Shown piece after piece: positions 23,526 to 32,813 of a stretch of 63,881 bases of DNA. The position numbers were made by a program, and so were the translations under genes. The DNA comes from an uncultured Clostridia bacterium (lineage in GTDB: Bacteria > Bacillota > Clostridia > Oscillospirales > Acutalibacteraceae), in contig CAMHQC010000010.1 in NCBI GenBank assembly GCA_946187325.1, positions 1-63,881 of the forward strand. Direction: 5' to 3'. Numbering within the stretch: position 1 is the first letter of the stretch; every line of letters begins with the position of its first letter. The notes under the pieces were generated by a model. That model did no database searches and was not told the origin of the DNA. It saw nothing but the letters and a program-made list of their open reading frames with translations.

Positions 23526-24913
23526 TACTTTAAATTATTTACAATCTCCTTGAAATGATTACCTCTCTGAGCAAAGTTCTTATACAGTCCGAAGCTCGCG
23601 CTCGCGGGCGATAATGAAACAATATCGCCCTTTTCGGCGTTAGCCCTCGCGGCGTTTACGGCTTCTTCCATATTATTTACATTAATAATAACGGGGTTAT
23701 TCTCTTTGTAATTATCGGAGTCTTTTACCGCTTTTTCGATTTTCGGCGCGGTATCTCCCATAAGAATAAGAACCTTGACCTTGTCGCAGATTACAGGTCC
23801 CAACGGCTCGTAGGGTATGTGTTTATCGTACCCGCCCGCGATAATAATAATCTTCCGATCGTACAGCGACAGTGTACCTATAGCGGTTCTCGTGGGACTT
23901 GAAGCGATAGAGTCGTTATAATACTCCACTCCGTCGAGCTCTCTTACGAACTCGGCTCTGTGTTCGACACCGCCGAAGCTTTCGGCTACCTTTACTATAT
24001 TTTCCACGCTTACTATTCCCCATACCGCGCAAATAGCCGCCATATAGTTCTCGACATTGTGCATACCAGGGATTTTGATATCCTTAATGTCTATAACCTC
24101 GGTCAACTTACCATAGTCGTTATATACGATAGTTTCATTTTTTAAATAAGCTCCGTTTTCGACTTCATTTTTGCGGGAGAACTTAACGAGCCTTCCTCTT
24201 ACGTTTTCGGAAAAACTGTCGGCGATATCGTTATCGAGGTTTAAAACAGCCTTGGAGAAAGCGTTTTGATGAAGCACTATATTACGTTTTGAGTCTACAT
24301 ACTCGTCCATATCCTTATGTATATCGAGATGGTTCGGAGCGAGGTTTGTAACCACGGCGATTTCGGGGCTTTTGCGCATAGAAATAAGCTGGAAGCTCGA
24401 AAGCTCTACCACAGCGTAATCGTCGGCGTTAATGCTCTCGATTATCGGCAGAAGCGGAGTTCCGATATTTCCGCCTAAGTGAACGGTCTTACCCTCGGCT
24501 TTTAAGAACTCGGAGATAACGGTTGTGGTGGTAGTTTTACCGTCCGAACCCGTTACGGCGATTATTTTACAGGGGCATAAATCGAAAAATACTTCCATCT
24601 CGGATGTAACTACTACGCCCTTTTTCTTTAAAGCCTCGAGCTCAGGTCTGTAAAACGGAGTGCCGGGGCTTCTAAACAGAATGTCCGTATCTATATTATC
24701 GAGGTAATCATCGCCTAAAATCAGCTTAGCTCCCGCTTTTTCGGCGCGGACAGCGTTTTCGCCTAAAGCTTCGTAGCTCTGGCGGTCGCAGGCTGAAACT
24801 ATCGCTCCTTTTTTTGAAAACAGCTCGATTAAGGGCAGGTTGCTTGTACCGATTCCGACGAAGCAAACTTTCTTACCCTTGATACTCTCGAAAAACTTAT
24901 CTATCTTACTCAT
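23525..24913 (-). CDS. murD: UDP-N-acetylmuramoyl-L-alanine--D-glutamate ligase
   Basis: MurD adds D-glutamate to UDP-MurNAc-L-Ala in the cytoplasmic steps of peptidoglycan synthesis, using ATP. The N-terminal domain binds the UDP substrate (KKVCFVGIGTSNLPLIELFSKKG); the ATP P-loop is TGSDGKTTTT at about 121-130; then come HLGGNIGTPLL, VVELSSFQL, TNLAPNHLDIH (all central-domain motifs) and the C-terminal EYYNDSIASSPTRTAI and IIAGGYDKHIPYEPL. The ATG at 24913 has AAGGAG 7 bases upstream; a longer frame to 24976 lacks support. Unusually for a dcw gene, it leads an operon with two peptidases, a GNAT and a PLP enzyme rather than other mur genes. Confidence 0.95.
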   Translation of the reverse strand: MSKIDKFFESIKGKKVCFVGIGTSNLPLIELFSKKGAIVSACDRQSYEALGENAVRAEKAGAKLILGDDYLDNIDTDILFRSPGTPFYRPELEALKKKGVVVTSEMEVFFDLCPCKIIAVTGSDGKTTTTTVISEFLKAEGKTVHLGGNIGTPLLPIIESINADDYAVVELSSFQLISMRKSPEIAVVTNLAPNHLDIHKDMDEYVDSKRNIVLHQNAFSKAVLNLDNDIADSFSENVRGRLVKFSRKNEVENGAYLKNETIVYNDYGKLTEVIDIKDIKIPGMHNVENYMAAICAVWGIVSVENIVKVAESFGGVEHRAEFVRELDGVEYYNDSIASSPTRTAIGTLSLYDRKIIIIAGGYDKHIPYEPLGPVICDKVKVLILMGDTAPKIEKAVKDSDNYKENNPVIINVNNMEEAVNAARANAEKGDIVSLSPASASFGLYKNFAQRGNHFKEIVNNLK

Positions 24914-25023
24914 AACTTTTCTCCTTAGAGTTAATTTCCAATATTCTATTATACTTAAAATTTGTGAAAATATCAACCTTTAAATAGATATAAAAATATG
25001 TTATTATATTTTCGGTGATAGAT

Positions 25024-26367
25024 ATGATATCTGACTTTATAATTATAGATAAAAAAGATAAAACTCCGCTGTATTTGCAGATTTACCGAGAGATTAAAAC
25101 AGCTATAGAAAACGGTAATTTAAAAGAAAACGAGAAAATCCCGTCAGTCCGAAAGCTGAGCGAGGATTTAAGCGTCTCAAAAACCACTATCGAGAACGCT
25201 TACGAAATGCTGTGCGCCGAGGGTTATCTTATCAACGTAGCTCAAAAAGGCTTTTATATAGAAAAAGGACTTTTATTCGACAAAAAAGCTAAGAAAAAAA
25301 GCGATAGTAAGGATAATTCCAAGGTGTACAAGTACGATTTCTCGGGTAAAGGCATCGACAAAAACTGCACTAATATAACCCAGTGGCGTAAATATGTTAA
25401 GGACATTCTTAATAAGGAATATCTACTTAATACTTACAGCGAAACTCAGGGCGAAACGGCGTTAAGAGAAGCTATTTCACGGTACGCTTTTACAACCCGA
25501 GGGGTCAACTCCGAGGCGGGAAACATTATTATCGGCTCGGGAACTCAGACATTAATCTACATACTGTGCGGTATGCTGGGGCTTAATAAGGTCGCCGCGA
25601 TTGAGAAAAATACATTTCTACAGGCGGAGCAGGTTTTTAAAGATTTCGGCTACGAGATCAAATACGCCGAAAGCGATAAAAACGGTATTACTGTTAATTC
25701 TTTAAAAGAATTAAAACCCGATATACTGTTTATAAATACAAACTTCAACAGCGAAACAGGCTCGGCTATGACGGTTAAAAGAAAGCTCGAGATTATAAAA
25801 TGGTCTAAGAAAAATAATTGTCTTATTATAGAGGACGATTACAACGGCGAACTCAGGTATAAAACCCACCAAAGCTCTTGTATGCAGAGTTATTCACCCG
25901 AAAATGTAACCTATATCGGTTCGTTTTCAAAGATACTTCTTCCGTCGGTCAGGATAAGCTATATGGTTCTTCCCGACAGTCTTACAGACAGGTATTTACC
26001 CGTTAAGGATAACTACAACCAGACTACTTCGAAGATAGAACAGCTCGCTCTCGCCAACTATATTAACGACGGAAAGCTTGAAAAATATCTTCGAAAATCG
26101 AGGAGATATTATCTGGCAAAAAGCGAGATTATGAAAACTGAGCTGAAAAAGTATTTTAAGGATATTATATTTAACGAAACATCTATGTACTTCGAGATTA
26201 GGCTTGATAATAATTATTTAAAAGAATTAAAAGAGAAGTCGATTAAGCCGATGAGTACATCTACAGGCAGAAATATAAGGCTTAACTTTTCGCAGATAGA
26301 GAGCGATAATATTACCGAAGGAATTAAGGAAATTTACGAGTTAATAAAAAACAATAATCAAAAATAA
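25024..26367 (+). CDS. MocR/PdxR-type regulator (GntR HTH plus aminotransferase domain)
   Basis: This is a transcription factor built from an N-terminal GntR winged helix (about 5-75: TPLYLQIYREIKTAIENGNL, then IPSVRKLSEDLSVSKTTIENAYEML) and a C-terminal fold-type I aminotransferase-like domain (about 110-447). The aminotransferase half keeps IEDDYNGELRY and the PLP-lysine region YIGSFSKILLPSVRISYM. Family members control PLP, GABA or taurine metabolism genes; the target here is not visible. The ATG at 25024 follows GGTGAT, which is better than the upstream GTG at 25015. It is divergent from murD and followed by a terminator. Confidence 0.9.
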   Translation: MISDFIIIDKKDKTPLYLQIYREIKTAIENGNLKENEKIPSVRKLSEDLSVSKTTIENAYEMLCAEGYLINVAQKGFYIEKGLLFDKKAKKKSDSKDNSKVYKYDFSGKGIDKNCTNITQWRKYVKDILNKEYLLNTYSETQGETALREAISRYAFTTRGVNSEAGNIIIGSGTQTLIYILCGMLGLNKVAAIEKNTFLQAEQVFKDFGYEIKYAESDKNGITVNSLKELKPDILFINTNFNSETGSAMTVKRKLEIIKWSKKNNCLIIEDDYNGELRYKTHQSSCMQSYSPENVTYIGSFSKILLPSVRISYMVLPDSLTDRYLPVKDNYNQTTSKIEQLALANYINDGKLEKYLRKSRRYYLAKSEIMKTELKKYFKDIIFNETSMYFEIRLDNNYLKELKEKSIKPMSTSTGRNIRLNFSQIESDNITEGIKEIYELIKNNNQK

Positions 26368-26382
26368 TATTAAAATAAAAAC

Positions 26383-26412
26383 GGCAGTGGATTTTGTCCA
26401 CTGCCTTAGTTT
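26383..26412. terminator. Bidirectional terminator between the MocR and XRE genes
   Basis: GGCAGTGGA / TCCACTGCC with loop TTTTG, flanked by A-run and T-rich sequence; the two genes converge here. Confidence 0.85.
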
Positions 26413-26420
26413 TAGTATTA

Positions 26421-26669
26421 TTAATTTTCTCTGCCTAATAAGTAATCAACTGATACTTCTAATATATCGGCAAGAGCTACAAGCTCTACATCTGTTACAA
26501 ATCTAATCTGTCCCTCTAATTTAGATAATCCGGAAGCGTTCATATCAACACCGTTAACCTGAAGTTGAGCGAGCAATTCCTTCTGCTTCATACCTTTCTT
26601 CTTTCTAACGGTTTCAACGCGATGTCCTACAAGGTTACGATCGCCCAGTTCTTGCTTTCTTAATCTCAT
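26421..26669 (-). CDS. XRE-family helix-turn-helix regulator
   Basis: This 82-residue protein is almost entirely a Cro/C1-type HTH (about 13-78): LVGHRVETVRKKKGMKQKELLAQL, the recognition region NASGLSKLEGQIRFV, and the typical tail LVALADILEVSVDYLLGREN. It should bind DNA as a dimer. A strong promoter lies upstream and repeated TTTTGTAA-like motifs occupy the spacer to rpiB, which could be its own operator. No phage genes are adjacent. GGGAGA serves as the SD. Confidence 0.88.
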   Translation of the reverse strand: MRLRKQELGDRNLVGHRVETVRKKKGMKQKELLAQLQVNGVDMNASGLSKLEGQIRFVTDVELVALADILEVSVDYLLGREN

Positions 26670-26730
26670 TTTCTATCTCCCTAATATTTTTTAATTCATT
26701 TAAATAATTCTTTAAAAACAATGTGAAACT

Positions 26731-26759
26731 ATTATAATACGAAAATAGAAAAAAAACAA
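26731..26759 (-). promoter_or_regulatory. XRE gene promoter
   Basis: Minus strand: TTGTTT (26759-26754), 17-base spacer, TATAAT (26736-26731). Confidence 0.65.
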
Positions 26760-26874
26760 GAGGTTTTTGTAAATAAATTTAAAATTATGAAATTTTTTGT
26801 TATTCTTTATTACAATTAAGTTTTGTAAAGGTTAATATTTGTAACATTTTGTAGAAAAATGTATAAATATGAGT

Positions 26875-27333
26875 TTAATTCACATCAAAACAGCCGTTTT
26901 CGATATCCGAAAGCATTTGTACACGGCGTGTATGGCGTTCCTCGTCGCTTGAAAAAGGCGTATTTAAGAAGATATCGGCGAATTTTACCGCGTCAGCCTC
27001 AGTCGTTACACGTCCGCCCATACACAAGATATTCGCGTCATTGTGACGGCGGGTCATCTCGGCGCCGAACTCGTTGCTTACGACAGCGGCTCTTATCCCC
27101 TTTACCTTATTAGCGGCGATGGAAATACCTATTCCCGTTCCGCAACACAAAATTCCCTTTTCAAACCCGCCTTTAGCTACGGCGTTAGCTACTTTGTAGG
27201 CGTAAATCGGGTAATCTACGCTGTCCTCGCTGTAACAGCCGAAGTCCATATACTCAATATTATTCTTATCAAGATAATCAATTATAGCTTTTTTAAGATT
27301 AATTCCGCCGTGGTCGCAGCCTAAAGCAATCAT
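26875..27333 (-). CDS. rpiB: Ribose-5-phosphate isomerase B
   Basis: RpiB interconverts ribose-5-phosphate and ribulose-5-phosphate in the pentose phosphate pathway. Marks: MIALGCDHGGINLKKAI at the N-terminus, VDYPIYAYKVANAV, the catalytic Cys region GILCCGTGIGISIAANK (about 63-79), RRHNDANILCMGGRV and the C-terminal DIFLNTPFSSDEERHTRRV. Length, 152 aa, is normal. It overlaps tsaB by 4 bases and ends the fhs-tsaE-tsaB-rpiB run. Confidence 0.95.
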   Translation of the reverse strand: MIALGCDHGGINLKKAIIDYLDKNNIEYMDFGCYSEDSVDYPIYAYKVANAVAKGGFEKGILCCGTGIGISIAANKVKGIRAAVVSNEFGAEMTRRHNDANILCMGGRVTTEADAVKFADIFLNTPFSSDEERHTRRVQMLSDIENGCFDVN

Positions 27334-28025
27334 TTTTTACTCTCCATTCTCTTTTTTAACTCTCTCTCAGCCTGGGGCAGTCTTAAATATGTCGGCATAA
27401 GCCTTTCACAACTGACAGCTTCTTTGCCGAAAGCCGATAAAGCTACTCCGACCGCGTTCTGAAACCTTTGGCTCTCGGGAGCGAGCGTTATATTATCAAA
27501 TAATTCTTTATAAGAATTATAACACAACCGCGCCCCATCGCCTACGAGGACTAACTTTTTATTATATTTCTTTAAGTCCCCGCCTAACTCGTCGATGGAC
27601 AAAGCCCTGTCCTCACAAAGCCTGCTTACGTTTCCGTTTTCTATATCGAACAAGGCGTTATAAACCTGATTACACCTCGCGTCCATTACACATACGGCGA
27701 CACAGTTTTCGGAAATAAGATTATACGGCATAGCCTCGAGCGTAGAAACAGATATACACGGCTTATTAAGCGGCATAGCCATTCCTTTTACAGCTGACAC
27801 TCCGATTCTGACTCCCGTAAACGAACCGGGACCCGCCGATACGGCGAACGCGTCTATAGATTTTATATCCGTAGACGTATTCTTTAAGACAGCGTCTATC
27901 ATAGGGACTAAAGTTTGGCTGTGAGTGAGCGTTGTGTTTATAAAGAAACTTCCTATTACCTTATTATCCTCCGTCAAAGCCGCGGAACACGCCTTCGCGG
28001 AAGAATCTACAGCAAGAATTTTCAA
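27330..28025 (-). CDS. tsaB: tRNA threonylcarbamoyladenosine biosynthesis protein TsaB
   Basis: TsaB is the ASKHA-fold partner of TsaD in making t6A37 in ANN-decoding tRNAs. The N-terminal start MKILAVDSSAKACSAAL, the LTHSQTLVPMID block and the glycine-rich AVSAGPGSFTGVRIGVSAVKGMA (about 64-86, quoted partly) are diagnostic. The C-terminal half is the poorly conserved variant domain normal for TsaB. It directly follows tsaE, with no gap, consistent with the TsaBDE complex; tsaD is not in the window. Confidence 0.93.
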   Translation of the reverse strand: MKILAVDSSAKACSAALTEDNKVIGSFFINTTLTHSQTLVPMIDAVLKNTSTDIKSIDAFAVSAGPGSFTGVRIGVSAVKGMAMPLNKPCISVSTLEAMPYNLISENCVAVCVMDARCNQVYNALFDIENGNVSRLCEDRALSIDELGGDLKKYNKKLVLVGDGARLCYNSYKELFDNITLAPESQRFQNAVGVALSAFGKEAVSCERLMPTYLRLPQAERELKKRMESKK

Positions 28026-28442
28026 TTACATTCCCTCAACTTTTATTATTCTTTCATTTTCTTTATCGGTTTTGTCGATATAGACCTTAATTACCTCGCT
28101 CGGTAAGGCGCCCTCGATATTCTCGCTCCACTCGATTATAATTACTCCGTTGTTAATATAATCGAAAAAGCCGATTGATTCGAGGTCGTCCCAATTCTCG
28201 ATACGATACATATCGAAATGGTATAGAGGATAAATTCCCGAATACTCGTTAACGATAGCGAATGTGGGGCTTGAGATAGTTTCCTCGACCTCAAGTCCGC
28301 GCGCGAGTCCCCTGGTAAACGAGGTTTTACCCGCGCCTAAGCCGCCGTACATTGCGATAATTTCGTTGCCTGTGAGCTTTTTGCTGAGCGCGGCGGCAAA
28401 ATTTTCAGTATCTTCTACCGATTTAGAAAAATAATCATCCAT
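28026..28442 (-). CDS. tsaE: tRNA threonylcarbamoyladenosine biosynthesis ATPase TsaE
   Basis: TsaE is the small P-loop ATPase of the bacterial t6A machinery. Walker A is GGLGAGKTSFTRGLARGL (about 34-51), followed by the family block SSPTFAIVNEYSG, YHFDMYRI and the acidic IIEWSENI. Length, 138 aa, is normal. It sits between fhs (1-base overlap) and tsaB, so it is probably co-expressed with both. Confidence 0.94.
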   Translation of the reverse strand: MDDYFSKSVEDTENFAAALSKKLTGNEIIAMYGGLGAGKTSFTRGLARGLEVEETISSPTFAIVNEYSGIYPLYHFDMYRIENWDDLESIGFFDYINNGVIIIEWSENIEGALPSEVIKVYIDKTDKENERIIKVEGM

Positions 28443-30106
28443 TAAAATAAACCAACTACCTTTTCGTTTTCAATATCAACTTTCTCAGCCGCGGGAATTT
28501 TCGGAAGTCCGGGCATTGTCATAATATCGCCCGTATAAACTACCACAAATCCTGCTCCGTTTGAAAGAGATACGTTTCTTACCGTTATTGTGAAATCCTT
28601 CGGAGCTCCGAGCAGAGCGGGATTATCGGACAGCGAGTATTGAGTTTTCGCGATACATACAGGTAAGCTGTCCGCTCCGAGTGATTTTACTTCCTTTAAG
28701 GCTTTAAGAGCCTGAGTGGTATAAGCTACGTCCTTAGCGCCGTAGATATTCTTAGCGACAGCCTCAATCTTTTCCTCAACGGTTAAGTCTAAGGAATAGA
28801 TAGGTTCAAAGTCAGAGGGCTTTTCTACAGCCTCTACAACCTTTTTTGCAAGCTCTACGCCGCCGTCTCCGCCGTTAGCGAATACATCGGAAAGCGCGAA
28901 GTCAGCGCCTTTTTCCTTACAATACTGCTCGATATACTCGAGTTCTTCCTTTGAATCGGTAAGGAAACGGTTTATAGCGACAACCACGGGCACTTTGTAT
29001 TTTCTCATATTCTCGATATGAACGCCTAAGTTTACAATACCCTTTTTAAGCGCGTCTAAGTCAGGCTTGCCGCACTCGGCTTTATTTATACCCGCGTTAT
29101 ATTTAAGCGCTCTCGCGGTAGCTACAAGCACTATAGCGTTCGGTTTAAGTCCCGCGAAACGGCATTTAATATCAAGGAACTTCTCGGCGCCTAAGTCAGA
29201 ACCGAAGCCCGCTTCGGTAATACAGTAATCAGCGAGTTTAAGCGCGAGCTTAGTGGCTCTTACCGAGTTACAACCGTGAGCGATATTTGCGAAAGGTCCG
29301 CCGTGCATTATCGCGGGAGTTCCCTCGAGAGTTTGTACTAAATTAGGTTTAATAGCGTCCTTTAAAAGCACGGTCATAGCGCCGTCGGCTTTTAAATCGC
29401 GCGCGTAAACAGGCTCGCCGTTATAGTTATAAGCAACCAAGATATTTCCGAGACGCTTCTTTAAGTCATCAATATCGGCGGCTAAACAGAGTATAGCCAT
29501 AACCTCGGAAGCTACTGTTATAATAAAGTGGTCTTCTCTCGGAATGCCGTTAACCTTTCCGCCCAAGCCTACGATTACGTTTCTAAGCGCTCTGTCGTTC
29601 ATATCAAGACAACGCTTAATGAGAATTCTTCTCTGGTCGATACCGAGAGAGTTGCCCTGCTGCATATGGTTATCGAGCATAGCGCACAAAAGGTTATTAG
29701 CGGCGGTGATAGCGTGCATATCGCCGGTAAAGTGCAGGTTGATATCCTCCATCGGAAGCACCTGAGCGTATCCGCCTCCGGCGGCTCCTCCCTTAATACC
29801 GAATACGGGACCTAAGGACGGCTCTCTTAACGCGATAATAGCGTTCTTGCCGATTTTCGCCATAGCCTGTCCAAGTCCTGCTGTAGTAGTAGTTTTACCC
29901 TCACCCGCGGGTGTCGGGTTAATAGCGGTAACTAAAATCAGCTTACCGTCGGGTTTATCACTGAGCCTGTCCATAAGGCTGTCGGATAATTTAGCCTTAT
30001 AGTGACCGTAAGGTTCAAGCTCGCTTTCTTTAATTTTTAATTTTTCCGCGATTTCTTTAACAGGCAAAAGCTCTGCCTGCTGAGCAATTTCAATATCACT
30101 TAACAT
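28442..30106 (-). CDS. fhs: Formate--tetrahydrofolate ligase
   Basis: This enzyme activates formate to 10-formyl-THF with ATP, a key step of one-carbon metabolism and, in acetogens, of the Wood-Ljungdahl methyl branch. Signature blocks: [21 protein letters not shown] (P-loop, about 60-80, quoted for 20 residues as [20 protein letters not shown]), [26 protein letters not shown]-type region and [13 protein letters not shown]. The ATG at 30106 ([13 protein letters not shown]) follows GGAGGTG and gives 554 residues, the usual size; the frame extends to 30154 without support. No other Wood-Ljungdahl gene is nearby, so a general folate role is as likely. Confidence 0.96.
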   Translation of the reverse strand: MLSDIEIAQQAELLPVKEIAEKLKIKESELEPYGHYKAKLSDSLMDRLSDKPDGKLILVTAINPTPAGEGKTTTTAGLGQAMAKIGKNAIIALREPSLGPVFGIKGGAAGGGYAQVLPMEDINLHFTGDMHAITAANNLLCAMLDNHMQQGNSLGIDQRRILIKRCLDMNDRALRNVIVGLGGKVNGIPREDHFIITVASEVMAILCLAADIDDLKKRLGNILVAYNYNGEPVYARDLKADGAMTVLLKDAIKPNLVQTLEGTPAIMHGGPFANIAHGCNSVRATKLALKLADYCITEAGFGSDLGAEKFLDIKCRFAGLKPNAIVLVATARALKYNAGINKAECGKPDLDALKKGIVNLGVHIENMRKYKVPVVVAINRFLTDSKEELEYIEQYCKEKGADFALSDVFANGGDGGVELAKKVVEAVEKPSDFEPIYSLDLTVEEKIEAVAKNIYGAKDVAYTTQALKALKEVKSLGADSLPVCIAKTQYSLSDNPALLGAPKDFTITVRNVSLSNGAGFVVVYTGDIMTMPGLPKIPAAEKVDIENEKVVGLF

Positions 30107-30191
30107 ATTGAAACGCACCTCCATAAAATAACATTCGTGGACATATTCTACCATAAATATATATATAATAAATTCTAATTTGAAAATATAC

Positions 30192-30220
30192 TTGATATTA
30201 ATCGGATTATTTTATATAAT
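30192..30220 (+). promoter_or_regulatory. Promoter of the RodA/FtsW gene
   Basis: TTGATA at 30192-30197, 17-base spacer, TATAAT at 30215-30220; the coding start follows 33 bases later. Confidence 0.75.
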
Positions 30221-30253
30221 AACATAAGTAAATACAAAAAGGACGGTGATAAT

Positions 30254-31423
30254 TTGGAGAAAACTTTAGACAATATAAAAACATACTTCGGTAAAACCGA
30301 TAAGATTCTCTGGATTTTTACTGCCATAGCTACCGTGTACAGCTTGCTTTTAATAAGCGATATGCAGAGAGCGGGAACTTATAACTACCTTTTCACGCAG
30401 TCGATTGCCATTATAGTCGGTGTAATCGCCGCGGTGGTAATATCTTTGGTAAATTACAATTTTATAATTAAAAAATGGTGGATATTCGCTTTAGCGGGCA
30501 TAGGGCTCGCGGGACTGGTATTTATATTCGGAGTAACTGTTTCGGGTACGGACGATACGGCTTGGATTAAACTTCCGGGCGGATTTACGATTCAGCCGTC
30601 GGAGTTTATGAAGATTTGCTTTATTATAACCTTTACAAAGCACTTAACCTTTTTAAACGAGATTGACAAGCTTAAATCCTTAGTCGGCGTGGCAAGCCTA
30701 TTGGTTCACGTTGGTATTCCTATTCTACTGATTCATATGCAGGGTGACGACGGAACTGTGCTTGTGTTCCTTATTATAGCTATCGGAATGTCGTTTTTAG
30801 CGGGAGTTCAGGCGAGGTACTTCGCGATTCTCGGCGGAATGATAGCGGTAGGATTACCTATACTATGGAGCTTTTTCTTAAATAATGAACACAGAAACAG
30901 GATTATGGCTCTGTTCGATTTAGACGGAAACGCTTTAACAAACTACGGATGGCAACAGTATCAAGGTAAGGTTTCAATCGCTTCGGGAAAGGCTTTCGGC
31001 TCGGGACTGTTTAACGGACGGCGTGTAGCGTTCGGAATAGTTCCTGAACAGGAAAACGATTTTATCTTCACCGTGGCAGGCGAGGAATTCGGTTTTATAG
31101 GATGTATAGCTTTACTCGCTGTACTTTTAGTTATTATAATCAGAGCGCTTATAAACGCTAAGAACGCTTACGACAGTAAGGGCGGGTATTTATGCTACGG
31201 TGTTTTTATTATGATAGCGGCTCAGACTATTATAAATATCGGTATGGTGCTCGGACTTATCCCGGTAATCGGAATTACACTCCCCTTCTTCAGCTCGGGC
31301 GGTACTTCGGTTATGAGTATGATGATAAGTATAGGGCTTGTTCAATCGGTAGTTTATAACCAGGAAGAAGATATGGACAAGGCTCAGATACGGCTCGGAA
31401 GCCAAAGCAGAATCCGAATTTGA
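30254..31423 (+). CDS. RodA/FtsW/SpoVE-family SEDS glycosyltransferase
   Basis: This polytopic membrane protein (about ten segments) belongs to the SEDS family, which polymerises peptidoglycan from lipid II with a class B PBP. Marks are GGFTIQPSEFMKICFII (about 112-128), the extracytoplasmic region with WQQYQGKVSIASG, RVAFGIVPEQENDFIFTVAGEEFGF (quoted partly) and the C-terminal GITLPFFSSGGTSVMSMMISIG. The sequence fits RodA/SpoVE more than FtsW, but the subgroup is not certain. It starts with TTG: GGACGGTGAT lies 4-5 bases before it and there is no nearby ATG. It is monocistronic, with its own promoter and terminator. Confidence 0.9.
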   Translation: MEKTLDNIKTYFGKTDKILWIFTAIATVYSLLLISDMQRAGTYNYLFTQSIAIIVGVIAAVVISLVNYNFIIKKWWIFALAGIGLAGLVFIFGVTVSGTDDTAWIKLPGGFTIQPSEFMKICFIITFTKHLTFLNEIDKLKSLVGVASLLVHVGIPILLIHMQGDDGTVLVFLIIAIGMSFLAGVQARYFAILGGMIAVGLPILWSFFLNNEHRNRIMALFDLDGNALTNYGWQQYQGKVSIASGKAFGSGLFNGRRVAFGIVPEQENDFIFTVAGEEFGFIGCIALLAVLLVIIIRALINAKNAYDSKGGYLCYGVFIMIAAQTIINIGMVLGLIPVIGITLPFFSSGGTSVMSMMISIGLVQSVVYNQEEDMDKAQIRLGSQSRIRI

Positions 31424-31431
31424 TAACGTAA

Positions 31432-31463
31432 AAAGGAGTTGCGAACGCAACTCCTTTATTTTA
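31432..31463 (+). terminator. Terminator after the RodA/FtsW gene
   Basis: AAAGGAGTTGC / GCAACTCCTTT with loop GAAC, followed by a T-rich run. Confidence 0.85.
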
Positions 31464-31469
31464 TATTGT

Positions 31470-31545
31470 CCGCTCAGCAGCACGCCGCGCGTGCACGAGC
31501 GAGAACTATACGAAAGCGGTCGCGCGATCGCGCGCGCTTTCTTGA
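31470..31545. repeat. GC-rich CGCG palindrome cluster between convergent genes
   Basis: A stretch unusually rich in CG dinucleotides for this genome. It includes GCACGCCGCGCGTGC and a 30-base near-palindrome with outer arms GAAAGCG / CGCTTTC and an alternating CGCG core around ATCG. It may act as a terminator for the ybbR gene on the minus strand (T-rich sequence lies on both sides) or be a small repeat element. Confidence 0.5.
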
Positions 31546-31547
31546 AT

Positions 31548-32813
31548 CTATTTTTTATAAACATAAACGTTTATTTTATAATCTCCGTATACCCAGCAGG
31601 AATTATCATTCTTGATAGTAATTTTAGCGGGCAAGGAAATCGAACCTGTCGTTCCGTCTATATCCGAAGCGTCTATGACACAGCTGATATCGGAAGCGTT
31701 AACGCCTTTAAGACGATGTTTAGTGCCTTTGACCGTAACGTAAATCTCGTCGGTCGAGAAGTAGTAGGAATAACTCTTATCAAGACCGGTGAGTTTAAAG
31801 TTTCCGTTAGAAACGCTGATTCGTTTCGACTTATAAGAGGATAAATCAAGAGTCGCCGAAATAGTTGTATTATCGCTTAAATTAGATACTTTATCGGGTA
31901 AATCGAGTTCAAGGTCAAGCTTAGTCTTTTTGTTGGAAACTTTAGAAAGGTCAATCTCCTCTGTGGAAACAGAAGTTAAATCTTTTAATATTGACGATGG
32001 AGCGGAAATCAAAATCCTGCTCGGCGATATGCTCGAGAAGCTGTCTATATTTAAGTTGGACGGCTTATTTTTATAAGCGAGCTTAATCGGCACTTCTTTT
32101 TCGGGTAATACCGAGAAGTTAGCGGTAACGGTGGTTTCACTTAAATCAATCATACCGTTGGAAATCTCATTACCCGAGCTGTCGTAAAGATTAATATCGA
32201 ACTCGGAAGATTTATCCTCGCGGATTTCACCGCCGATAGTACCCTCGATAGACGCGGAAGCGATTTTCGACACCTCGGATTGAGGACCTTTTACTTTTAT
32301 CTTTTCGGTAGATAATGTAACGTCAGCGTGGTAGCCGTCGGCTACAGTGTATTTAAGCTTATTCTCAATATCAAAAGAAGCCTTTTTCGTATGGTCTACG
32401 AACACGGTAATTACGGACGGAGATACCGAAGAAGTAATATCAAAATTATCGGTACTCATAGCTTTCTTAGCTGTTAAGGACAGCGCGTATGTTCCCGAAG
32501 TTGAGATAGTACCCGCGGTCTGAGCTGAAACTACAATATCGTCGCTTGTAAGTGTTCCGAGAGTAACCCTGTTACCCCTAACGGTTACAGACGCGGTCTG
32601 ATCAGCGCCCGAGAAGATTTTTAAACCGTTGCTCTCGGCTTCGTCGGAGAGATTAATCTGTATGGGAATATCGTTAATCGTTCTGTCAGATTCATTCGTA
32701 TTACTAAGGCTCATTACGACCCAAATTATTATAGCCATAAAAACCGAAATAATCAAAACGAATTTATTGTTTCTAAAAAGCCTCGATAGGCTGAATCTTC
32801 TATTATTCTTCAT
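31548..32813 (-). CDS. YbbR-like domain protein (CdaR-type)
   Basis: This is the membrane-anchored regulator that accompanies diadenylate cyclase CdaA. One N-terminal membrane helix (about 16-36: FVLIISVFMAIIIWVVMSLS) is followed by several extracytoplasmic YbbR repeats (about 45-415) with the recurring pattern of two short strands and a 'V.V.G' segment (ASVTVRGNRVTLGTL, TEKIKVKGPQSEVSKI, ILISAPSSILKDL, IYVTVKGTKHRLKGV). It overlaps the 3' end of cdaA by 11 bases. In Bacillus and Listeria CdaR modulates CdaA. The usual third gene, glmM, is not present here; the gene ends at a GC-rich palindrome. Confidence 0.88.
   Translation of the reverse strand: MKNNRRFSLSRLFRNNKFVLIISVFMAIIIWVVMSLSNTNESDRTINDIPIQINLSDEAESNGLKIFSGADQTASVTVRGNRVTLGTLTSDDIVVSAQTAGTISTSGTYALSLTAKKAMSTDNFDITSSVSPSVITVFVDHTKKASFDIENKLKYTVADGYHADVTLSTEKIKVKGPQSEVSKIASASIEGTIGGEIREDKSSEFDINLYDSSGNEISNGMIDLSETTVTANFSVLPEKEVPIKLAYKNKPSNLNIDSFSSISPSRILISAPSSILKDLTSVSTEEIDLSKVSNKKTKLDLELDLPDKVSNLSDNTTISATLDLSSYKSKRISVSNGNFKLTGLDKSYSYYFSTDEIYVTVKGTKHRLKGVNASDISCVIDASDIDGTTGSISLPAKITIKNDNSCWVYGDYKINVYVYKK

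Noticed and set aside
30107..30190. THF riboswitch before fhs
   Set aside because: The upstream region is A/T-rich with no THF aptamer core; only a promoter region is plausible.
31190..31564. Minus-strand frame running through the RodA end and the CGCG patch
   Set aside because: It overlaps the conserved C-terminus of the SEDS gene and has no start signal; composition explains it.
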